Shown: positions 57,469 through 64,000 of the stretch, in pieces | How positions within the stretch are numbered: position 1 is the stretch's first letter | How the letters are laid out: the number at the start of each line of letters is the position of its first letter | Assembly (NCBI GenBank): GCA_023138975.1 | Contig: JAGLON010000023.1 | Span: 90,518 to 154,517 of the forward strand | Reading direction: 5' to 3' | Length of the DNA stretch: 64,000 nt | Source: Candidatus Zixiibacteriota bacterium | GTDB lineage: Bacteria; Zixibacteria; MSB-5A5; GN15; JAAZOE01 | The notes under the pieces: model-generated | Database searches by the model: none | Told to the model about the DNA's origin: nothing | Seen by the model: only the letters and a program-made list of their open reading frames with translations | Position numbers and translations under genes: made by a program

Positions 57469-59325
57469 ATGGATGAATTGATATCAAATAATTCTCTTAA
57501 AGAAGCACAATATCTTTATAAGAATAGAAAATTTCCCGAAGCGATCGTTATTTACAAAAAGTTTTTGGCGGCCAATTCTGACAATTATAATGTTCATGAA
57601 AATCTGGCTAAGGCGTATTTTCATAACGGTCAATATAAAGAATCTCAACATATTTTTATTGCATGCGTAGAAAACAATCATATTAATTATGAAATCAGAA
57701 GATACCTTGCTGACATCTCTTACTTTACTGACAAATATAGCGAAGCGCTGACCGGATATCTGGAACTGCTTGCCGAAGAGCCCGAGGTTCAGGAACTATT
57801 GTTTTGGATTGGAAGTACTTATAATGCAATGGAAAACAGTCAGGAAGCGATAACATATTATGAGATGGCCATCGCATTAGATAATAATGACAAGGATGCT
57901 CATGAAGCTATCGGGCTTATTAGTCACGACACCGAACCACTGAAGGCAATTAAGCATCTGGAAAAAGCCTATTCTTTGAAACCGGGCAATATTGATACTC
58001 TGGAGCTATTAGTAGTAATTTATCTTGAGCAGGAAATGAAAGAGGAATTGTGGCGCACTCTGGATAAATTAAAAAACATTGATCAAATAAAATATAAGAA
58101 ATTTTCAAAACTGGCCTCAATATTAGAAGCTCTAGATGAAGACCACCTAGATGATAAAAACAAAGATGATCTTAAGGTTCTCAAAGATCCGGTCGCAACG
58201 CCAATTGTCTTATCCATTTGGTTTACCTGCCTGGTAATTATTGCTAATATTGCGACTTTCAGTATGGTGGCAACATATACAAATTTCTACTGGGGTATAA
58301 TAACCTGTGTAAGTATTATAGCTATATTAGTAGTCATAAGAGCAAAAACCTATAAAAAGGTTCTTAGGAAGGTTAAACAGGAAGGGTATGATATAGCCGA
58401 CAATGAGGAGCTATTCTCTCGACTTAAACACCTGTTCAAATTTCTGTGGTGTATGAATTTAAAAGTGATCCTTGAAGTACTTTTGGATTTATTATTTTTT
58501 ATAATATTGATGGGAAGCATCGCCTATGTGGGTTATTATTTTGGACCAATTTTGGGAGGGTTATCATTTCTATTATTTTTATATCTAATGTTGAAAATAA
58601 GAGGCTACGAACGAGACGATGAATATATAATCAAACCCTTTTCCTTAAGTGAATTATTCAATAAACTGAAATTTACTTCGGTCACTCTATTCAGGGATTT
58701 CTTTATTTTAATATTAACTATCTTTTTTTCAGGTTTACTATTTTGTGCACTATTATTTATGTTAAAATTAAACATTCCAATTATTATCGTTTTCGCAAGG
58801 ATAATTTCGACTCTACTTATTATTTTTCTGGTTGAAATTGCATTTGAAATACACAAGGCGACAAAGAAAGATATCAATCTTGATAAAGATGAAAAATCAT
58901 ACTCGGAAACAGTCGACAATATTGAATCGAACATCTCTAGACAGCTTTTTTCCTGGCAAAGAAACTTGATTGGTATTCTGCATAGTTTCCTTGCTGAGCG
59001 GACGATTATGCCTACCATTGTTATTGGGTTAACCATTTCAACTTTTACTTCTTTAACTTTGATGGGAGGAGCTGGAAATCTATCTGAAGTAAATTTAATA
59101 GAGTCTTTTAAATATGTAATCCAGGTTTATCTTGATACAATATTTCAGGACCTTTTTGCTTTGTTTGAGATATCTATTACCACTGTGGAACCAACAGATT
59201 TATTCTCACGAATTTATACTGTGCTGTTAAGATATATAGTGCTTGGATCAGCAATAATGTATATTCTTATGCTGAGAAGAGCCTACGCTGACAGTGCATC
59301 AAAACCGACCAAACAACAGAGCTAA
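57469..59325 (+). CDS. TPR-repeat membrane protein
   Basis: The 618-residue protein has an N-terminal set of TPR units (EAQYLYKNRKFPEAIVIYKKFLA, NLAKAYFHNGQYKESQHIF, WIGSTYNAMENSQEAITYYEMAI) up to about residue 200, then a region with roughly eight membrane helices. The start is uncertain: the ATG at 57469 is chosen over a TTG at 57337, but neither has a strong ribosome site. No enzymatic motif is seen. It resembles the membrane/TPR pairing at 44.3-46.5 kb, in the opposite domain order. Confidence 0.6.
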   Translation: MDELISNNSLKEAQYLYKNRKFPEAIVIYKKFLAANSDNYNVHENLAKAYFHNGQYKESQHIFIACVENNHINYEIRRYLADISYFTDKYSEALTGYLELLAEEPEVQELLFWIGSTYNAMENSQEAITYYEMAIALDNNDKDAHEAIGLISHDTEPLKAIKHLEKAYSLKPGNIDTLELLVVIYLEQEMKEELWRTLDKLKNIDQIKYKKFSKLASILEALDEDHLDDKNKDDLKVLKDPVATPIVLSIWFTCLVIIANIATFSMVATYTNFYWGIITCVSIIAILVVIRAKTYKKVLRKVKQEGYDIADNEELFSRLKHLFKFLWCMNLKVILEVLLDLLFFIILMGSIAYVGYYFGPILGGLSFLLFLYLMLKIRGYERDDEYIIKPFSLSELFNKLKFTSVTLFRDFFILILTIFFSGLLFCALLFMLKLNIPIIIVFARIISTLLIIFLVEIAFEIHKATKKDINLDKDEKSYSETVDNIESNISRQLFSWQRNLIGILHSFLAERTIMPTIVIGLTISTFTSLTLMGGAGNLSEVNLIESFKYVIQVYLDTIFQDLFALFEISITTVEPTDLFSRIYTVLLRYIVLGSAIMYILMLRRAYADSASKPTKQQS

Positions 59326-59538
59326 ATCCTCATTAGTGCCCTTCTAAAATAAAAATGAAATTCCAAAGTAAATAATCCATTGAAAACATACAAATGCAGT
59401 TGCCAATATAGGACTGGGTGATTTACCAACCATTTCCTTCAACTCAGTTCCCAATTTGTCCAATTACCTGTACGATATTTTACAAGATGACCAGAGAAAT
59501 GCTATTGACATAAAAGAAATAGTCCGTATATTTATCAA
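59326..59538. other. Gap before the paired palindromic sites
   Basis: No gene is visible in this AT-rich stretch between the membrane protein and the dif-like sites. Confidence 0.4.
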
Positions 59539-59566
59539 GGTTCACCTTTCATCAGAAAGGTGAACC
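59539..59566 (+). repeat. 28-bp palindromic site 1 (11-6-11), spacer CATCAG
   Basis: Arms GGTTCACCTTT and AAAGGTGAACC are perfect inverted repeats around the 6-bp spacer CATCAG. This arm-spacer-arm layout is that of dif and other Xer-type core sites. A near copy with the reverse-complement spacer lies at 59785-59812. Confidence 0.75.
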
Positions 59567-59784
59567 TTTCTCTATTTATATAAGCCCCAATTACTTACAC
59601 TAGATAGTCGCCAGCAATAATACTAAAAACCAAGCGTTTTCTGGCTCATTTGTACCCATTTCAGTACTCAGCAAAATGAACACTAGAAGGCACAATTGCC
59701 GCTCATAAACTCAAGTCTCGACGACATTTACCACAATCCTTAAATACTTAGTTTGATGCTATTCTAGCATGCAATTTCCAACTA

Positions 59785-59812
59785 GGTTCACCTTTCTGAT
59801 GAAAAGTGAACC
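59785..59812 (+). repeat. 28-bp palindromic site 2 (11-6-11), spacer CTGATG
   Basis: Arms GGTTCACCTTT and AAAAGTGAACC (one mismatch) surround CTGATG, the reverse complement of the site 1 spacer. The sites are therefore in inverted orientation, 218 bp apart. The recombinase ATG at 59799 lies inside this site. Confidence 0.75.
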
Positions 59813-60500
59813 ACAAAAACAGAAGAAACGTGCACAAAAACGCTACTGGATCATAGACGAAAGTATGTGTCTTACTGTGCGAGAAGTATTGAAACTTCGA
59901 AGCTTCTCAAACCAAGTTAGAACCAGTGGACTTAAGGAAAAGCGGTTTAGTCAAGTGCGAAGGTGGTTTATGATTGAATTAGGTTTGCATGCGGGCTTAC
60001 GAGTTGAGGAAATGGCTTCACTAAAGCACTGTAATTTATTCATTGATTACACTAGATCGTCATTATCTTTTTTGGGGAAAGGAAGAAAGCCGCGATTAGT
60101 CTGGGTTAGCCCGTTATTCAGACAGATTTGTAGTCTTTATATCTCCTACAAAAAAAGGTTTGGATATGACACTTCAGAAGATGCACCTCTTCTCAATAAT
60201 CTTGAAGGTTTACATATCTCCAAAAGAGCATTACAAAAAGATTTCAAGTTGATGGCCAAACTGGCAGGACTTCCTACTCGATATCACATTCATAATCTCA
60301 GACACACATACGCTACGTTTCTTCTAAAGGTCAGCAATCACAATTATAGATTTGTCCAACGACAACTCGGGCATGCTTCAATAAAAACAACACAAATCTA
60401 TGCCACTGTCCTGGAGTCTGAAGGCAGAGAAGCACTAGAGAAATTACTTAGATTTAATGAAGTAAAGCCACTGAATGGAGAGAGTAATGAAAACAGCTAA
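59799..60500 (+). CDS. Compact tyrosine recombinase (Xer/integrase family)
   Basis: The 233-residue protein has the full catalytic set: R68 (HAGLRVEE), K94 (GKGRKPR), H165-x-x-R168 (HNLRHTYA), H192 (RQLGHASIKTT) and the nucleophile Y201 (IYATV). Its length leaves almost no N-terminal SAM-like core-binding domain, so it is a short form. The ATG at 59799 is inside palindromic site 2; an ATG at 59769 would add ten residues. The two flanking dif-like sites make it a good candidate for site-specific inversion of the 218-bp segment. It overlaps the lipoprotein gene by 14 bases. Confidence 0.88.
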   Translation: MKSEPQKQKKRAQKRYWIIDESMCLTVREVLKLRSFSNQVRTSGLKEKRFSQVRRWFMIELGLHAGLRVEEMASLKHCNLFIDYTRSSLSFLGKGRKPRLVWVSPLFRQICSLYISYKKRFGYDTSEDAPLLNNLEGLHISKRALQKDFKLMAKLAGLPTRYHIHNLRHTYATFLLKVSNHNYRFVQRQLGHASIKTTQIYATVLESEGREALEKLLRFNEVKPLNGESNENS

Positions 60501-62595
60501 AAGAAATGTCCTACTGTATGTATTTATCCTTCTCGCTGTGATGGTTCTTGCAGTGAGTTGCAGTGATAAAGATAATCCTGTAATTCCACAAAACCACCCA
60601 CCAACTAAACCTGTAGTTGATAGCCCTTCTGGCTCGCCACCGAATGGTTCAACTAATGCATCTATTACACCCACTCTTCGATGGAAATGTTCAGATCCTG
60701 ACAGCGATAAAATTACCTATGATTTGTATTTTGGTAAAAACAACACTCCCCCCAAAGTTTCAGAAAATCAATCAAATACAAATTATGCCACAGGGAATTT
60801 AGAATATAGTAAAAAATATTATTGGAAGATAGTTGCCAAAGATTCTCATGGTGCAACTACAAGTTCTGATGTTTGGAGTTTTACAACAAAGTCCGCACCA
60901 GTAGAAACCATAAGCACGCCCAATAAACCAACTGGGGTTGATAGCGGCGAAATTAATCAAACTCTATCCTATACAACAGGAGGCTCTACAAGTAGTCTAG
61001 GTAATAATCATAATATCCAGTATCAATTTGATTGGAACGATGGCAGTTACTCTGGTTGGTCAATTTCAACAGGTGCGTCGCATGCTTGGTCAAAGTCAGG
61101 CACATATAATATTAAAGCCAGAGCTCAATGTGCAACTCATACTGATAAAATATCAGCATGGTCAAATACAAAACAAGTTATTATTAATTTTCCAATTCAA
61201 CCGAAGTTAGCAGTTTCAACAAATAGTCTTGATTTTGACAGTACTCATACGAGTTTGACATTCAACATCACCAATACTGGGACAGGTAATCTGACTTGGA
61301 ATATTTCAGATAATAAAAGTTGGATAGCAGTAAGCCCAATTAGTGGCAGTACAACAACTGAGACTGATCAAGTGTCTATATCAGTCGACCGAAACGGTTT
61401 ATCTACAGGCACTCATACTGGAACTGTGACAATTAGTTCTAATGGTGGGACTAAAGCTATTGGTGTTTCTATGGTTGTTGCACCTGATCCGCCTATTTGC
61501 AGAGTAGAACCGACGGGTTTGAGCTTCGGGAGTGTTCAAGTTGGCGAGAGCAAGGATATGAGTTTTGCAATTACAAACACAGGTGGTGGGACCCTGAGTG
61601 GCTCAGTTAATGAGAGTTGCAGTCATTATCGGATTATATCTGGTAGCGGGTCTTACAATCTTGGAACTGGGCAGAGTCGAAGCGTGAATGTTCGCTTTGC
61701 TCCCACCAATGAAGGTTCCAACAACTGTTATATTGAAATATCAAGTGGCTGTGCTGATGTTCATTGTACTGGAACCGGGACTAAGCCTACTTGTGATTAT
61801 CGTGTAACAAGACCAAGTTCAAGCGATGAATGGACAATTGGTGAGACCAAGACAATAAGGTGGGATTCAGAGAACGCTGGTTCTTACATTAGAATTGAGC
61901 TATACAAGGGTTCTTCCAGACATACAATAGATTCCCATACTGCAAACGATGGCTCTTATACTTGGGAAGTTGATGATTATAGTGGTGGAACTGACGACAA
62001 TTACCGCATCAAGATTACTGATTTGAGTGATAGTGATTGTTATGATTATAGTTCGTATTTTGATATAGACGCTGGACCATGGACTGTTTCTTGTCCGGTT
62101 GTGGCTGATGCGCACATAAGCAGTGGGGCACCAAATCGGAATTACGGGGACGCGCATGAGCTATCCATCGGCAGCTCATACGGCGCAAATTGCGCTGCAT
62201 TCTTGAAATTTGACCTGAGTTCGATACCCGAGAACGCCAAAGTAGTGAGTGCCAATCTGGTATTGTATGTCAGAGTGTCATGGGGAACCTTCACAGTACT
62301 AGTCCACAACGTATCTAGTTCATGGAATGAGAGCACGCTTACTTGGAATAAATACCCCGGTTGGTGGTCTACCCCAAAGACGGAAATTACAATTAGACAG
62401 TCACTACCGCCTGCGACCCTCATTATTCCAGTGTCCGACCAGGTTAAGAACTGGGTTACCGAGGGCCACCCAAACGATGGTCTTGTGCTCAAATGTCTCC
62501 CGTGGCCTGGAGGCGATAACTGGGGATTGTTTACTGCCAAAGAATCAGGTGGAAATAGGATTCCTAAACTCAGTGTTACCTATACTCTGGATTAA
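60487..62595 (+). CDS. Multidomain surface lipoprotein
   Basis: The 702-residue protein has a lipoprotein signal (MKTAKRNVLLYVFILLAVMV then LAVSC, Cys25). It contains FN3-like (about 40-130) and PKD-like (150-225; YQFDWNDGSYSGWS, SHAWSKSGTYNIKARA) regions, a BACON-like region (235-325), a choice-of-anchor/ASH-like region (330-420), a Kre9-like Ser/Thr segment (425-520), and a DNRLRE-type domain (about 525-702; ADAHISSGAPNRNYG). Such proteins sit on the cell surface and bind glycans or other ligands. GGAGAG precedes the ATG; the start overlaps the recombinase end. Confidence 0.8.
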   Translation: MKTAKRNVLLYVFILLAVMVLAVSCSDKDNPVIPQNHPPTKPVVDSPSGSPPNGSTNASITPTLRWKCSDPDSDKITYDLYFGKNNTPPKVSENQSNTNYATGNLEYSKKYYWKIVAKDSHGATTSSDVWSFTTKSAPVETISTPNKPTGVDSGEINQTLSYTTGGSTSSLGNNHNIQYQFDWNDGSYSGWSISTGASHAWSKSGTYNIKARAQCATHTDKISAWSNTKQVIINFPIQPKLAVSTNSLDFDSTHTSLTFNITNTGTGNLTWNISDNKSWIAVSPISGSTTTETDQVSISVDRNGLSTGTHTGTVTISSNGGTKAIGVSMVVAPDPPICRVEPTGLSFGSVQVGESKDMSFAITNTGGGTLSGSVNESCSHYRIISGSGSYNLGTGQSRSVNVRFAPTNEGSNNCYIEISSGCADVHCTGTGTKPTCDYRVTRPSSSDEWTIGETKTIRWDSENAGSYIRIELYKGSSRHTIDSHTANDGSYTWEVDDYSGGTDDNYRIKITDLSDSDCYDYSSYFDIDAGPWTVSCPVVADAHISSGAPNRNYGDAHELSIGSSYGANCAAFLKFDLSSIPENAKVVSANLVLYVRVSWGTFTVLVHNVSSSWNESTLTWNKYPGWWSTPKTEITIRQSLPPATLIIPVSDQVKNWVTEGHPNDGLVLKCLPWPGGDNWGLFTAKESGGNRIPKLSVTYTLD

Positions 62596-62646
62596 GGTGA
62601 AGTATGGCCTAGCTAGATAGCTTTTCTCGACGGCTCACGTTTCGCG

Positions 62647-62679
62647 AAGGGACAGGTTTTTATTGCCTGTCCCTTTTTT
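62647..62679 (+). terminator. Intrinsic terminator after the lipoprotein gene
   Basis: A perfect 10-bp stem (AAGGGACAGG with CCTGTCCCTT), a 9-nt loop and a T-run lie 51 bases past the stop codon. Confidence 0.85.
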
Positions 62680-62780
62680 GTGAATCAAACACCGTAGATA
62701 AATTATTAATGGCATTGTTACTAAGACTAACATCGCCACTATAAAGCCTGTAAAGAATTTTATGCAAATAAAATAGTAAT

Positions 62781-62939
62781 CTACAACTTCCTATTAACCA
62801 AAACCCTAACTTTAAGATAATCTTCCCAGCTTAAATCTTTCAATTTATTTTTTCTCATATAAACCATTTTTCTCTGTTTCATAATTCTAAATATGTGCTT
62901 CTCGATCTTCAAGTTTAATTCTACCAACTTTTCTTTCAT
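62781..62939 (-). CDS. Small basic protein
   Basis: The 52-residue reading (MKEKLVELNLKIEKHIFRIM ... WEDYLKVRVLVNRKL) is rich in Lys and Arg and looks helical. AGG lies seven bases before the ATG. It is divergent from the winged-helix gene at 62998, so the 58-base gap between them would hold both promoters. No family is recognised. Confidence 0.45.
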   Translation of the reverse strand: MKEKLVELNLKIEKHIFRIMKQRKMVYMRKNKLKDLSWEDYLKVRVLVNRKL

Positions 62940-62997
62940 TTGTGTACCTGCTTACAAGAAGATAGATGTATTTAAGCCTTACTGCTTATAGCAAGGC

Positions 62998-63216
62998 ATG
63001 GAGAGGAGAGATACAATCGCTATTCTTGAAGATATTTTGGCGATTCTAAAAAAGAACAAAGAGCTGTCCTTCAATCAACTTCAAAGAGAATCTAAAACTC
63101 AATGGAGAACCTTAAAGAGATGTTTAGATTTCTTGAAAAAGGCAAGATTGATTAATGAAACAAAAACAGGGAAAAATAAGAATTCTACAAGATTATTCAG
63201 TTTAATTAAGAGCTAA
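62998..63216 (+). CDS. Small winged-helix DNA-binding protein
   Basis: The 72-residue protein has a winged-helix pattern: ILEDILAILKKNKELSFNQL, then SKTQWRTLKRCLDFLKKARLI, a recognition helix followed by a wing of charged residues. Such compact proteins are common in archaea and mobile elements. It lacks an effector domain. No clear ribosome site. It may regulate the divergent small gene or the toxin-antitoxin pair to its right. Confidence 0.65.
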   Translation: MERRDTIAILEDILAILKKNKELSFNQLQRESKTQWRTLKRCLDFLKKARLINETKTGKNKNSTRLFSLIKS

Positions 63217-63262
63217 TGCTATGGGCAAGAGTTGTTAATGGGTAAAAGTGTAATTCACTCCA

Positions 63263-63511
63263 TCACTGTTTCTTTTTGTGATACAAATCTGCAAACACTA
63301 CTTTTTCCTCGTGTTCCAAGTACAGATAAGAAAGTCTAAATGGTTTAATGTAATTTTCGCGTGTGCCTTTTCTTCCATATTTCATGGGCTTACCACTTTT
63401 AGGATTAGCAATAATTTTCTGAATTTGTTTCTTCAACTTGACTCGTAACAATTTATCCTTGATTTTATATGTAAGTGTCTCAAATCTAGATTCAAAATCA
63501 ACCGCTACCAT
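63263..63511 (-). CDS. RelE/ParE-like toxin
   Basis: The 82-residue basic protein has the compact RelE-type layout: FETLTYKIKDKLLRVKLKKQI, a central loop (NPKSGKPMKYG), and a beta-strand end (YIKPFRLSYLYLEHEEKVVFADLYHKKKQ). RelE toxins cut mRNA on the ribosome and ParE toxins poison gyrase; the sequence does not separate the two. It overlaps the antitoxin by 7 bases and is translated from the same message. Confidence 0.75.
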   Translation of the reverse strand: MVAVDFESRFETLTYKIKDKLLRVKLKKQIQKIIANPKSGKPMKYGRKGTRENYIKPFRLSYLYLEHEEKVVFADLYHKKKQ

Positions 63512-63765
63512 TTTTCAAGTTCTTTTAAGAATTGATCACTATCCATTGATATAAACTCCCCAGCATCATATCTTTTCAAGGCTTCTTCAGTTCTACGAGC
63601 AAATTCCAAATCTTCTTTCATTTTCTCAGTCAAAGCCTCAGCCTTTTTGAGGATAAACCTTTCATCATCTTTGATAATTACTAATTCTTCGCCCTCATTC
63701 AGATCATCTCTCATACTTGCAGGTATTACAATTTGTCCTTTTGAGCTCAGTTTTATTACAGCCAT
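63505..63765 (-). CDS. AbrB/SpoVT-type antitoxin
   Basis: The 86-residue protein begins MAVIKLSSKGQIVIPASMR, the swapped-hairpin AbrB signature, followed by a helical C-terminal half (KMKEDLEFARRTEEALKRY...) that should neutralise the toxin. An ATG nine bases upstream could extend it; neither start has a clear ribosome site. It precedes and overlaps the RelE-like toxin gene, as expected for an autoregulated toxin-antitoxin operon. AbrB antitoxins are better known with MazF or VapC partners than with RelE. Confidence 0.75.
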   Translation of the reverse strand: MAVIKLSSKGQIVIPASMRDDLNEGEELVIIKDDERFILKKAEALTEKMKEDLEFARRTEEALKRYDAGEFISMDSDQFLKELEKW

Positions 63766-63932
63766 ATTTATCATAGTAAGATATTGCTTACAGGCTATAT
63801 AAATATACCGCTTATTGACAGATGTCCTTTACTGGGAATGATTCAGCAAACTAAATAACTATAGGCCATGATGTAGTTAATTCCAAATTGTAAAAATATG
63901 CCTACAAATCGCATCAACACTCAAGCTTTAGA

Positions 63933-64000
63933 CTAATTCCTTTTCTTCTTTGCTTTGGGCTTTGCAGCCAAATCCGCAAGTGAAACTTTTGCCAATTCTG
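63933..64000 (-). CDS. C-terminal end of an unknown protein (partial)
   Basis: The last 22 codons (ELAKVSLADLAAKPKAKKKR...N) and a TAG are visible. The Lys-rich tail resembles that of many nucleic-acid-binding proteins, but nothing more can be said. The gene continues beyond the right edge. Confidence 0.4.
   Translation of the reverse strand, partial: ELAKVSLADLAAKPKAKKKRN

Overview
The window looks like a chromosomal segment of a Gram-negative bacterium of the FCB supergroup, possibly near Zixibacteria. This is inference. It rests on an RND/TolC efflux operon, outer-membrane-style secreted proteins, a DUF6249-like gene beside an ECF sigma factor, and a secreted protein of the Bacteroidetes/FCB type often labelled 'asparagine synthetase B'. 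No rRNA or other definitive marker is present.

Positions 1-33,200 are mostly core-like and moderate in GC. A minus-strand unit holds uvrA, a DDE-less membrane glycosyltransferase and an AT-rich HNH gene, with a fumarase/aspartase-type gene starting at the left edge. A tandem-RRM RNA-binding protein follows. Then come a membrane protein and a PDZ protein, an oxygen-binding diiron (ODP)-like metallo-beta-lactamase-fold protein, and CheW. A nucleotide-sugar cassette (epimerase, nucleotidyltransferase, epimerase) is followed by a methyltransferase, a DUF6249-like gene and an ECF sigma/anti-sigma pair. A lone Shedu (SduA, DUF4263) defence gene separates these from a tetR-tolC-MFP-RND efflux operon. 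Two chemoreceptors (one N-terminally cut), rarA and the secreted FCB protein end this part.

From about 33,300 to the right end the DNA is clearly more AT-rich and looks like an accessory island. It carries unknown membrane and TPR proteins, a pentapeptide-repeat membrane protein, a DUF6602-like nuclease-fold protein, an XRE-like repressor with twin operators, two tyrosine recombinases plus a fragment of one, a decayed IS481-type element, an IS3 scrap, a 2295-residue RHS/YD-repeat protein, a multidomain lipoprotein, an AbrB/RelE-type toxin-antitoxin pair and several very small genes.

The most interesting signals are non-coding. (1) Two 28-bp palindromic sites with 11-6-11 (dif-like) architecture have opposite spacer orientation and flank a 218-bp segment just before, and overlapping the start of, a small complete tyrosine recombinase (59,539-59,812). 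This could be a small inversion switch. (2) A tRNA-Val-like gene at 48,150 has perfect acceptor, anticodon and T stems but 42 extra nucleotides in its anticodon loop. (3) Two 80-bp tandem copies of a GC-rich palindrome lie directly upstream of the other recombinase. (4) Twin operators bracket a consensus promoter at 41,151-41,215. (5) A roughly 155-nt imperfect inverted repeat lies at 38,386. No CRISPR array or rRNA was seen.
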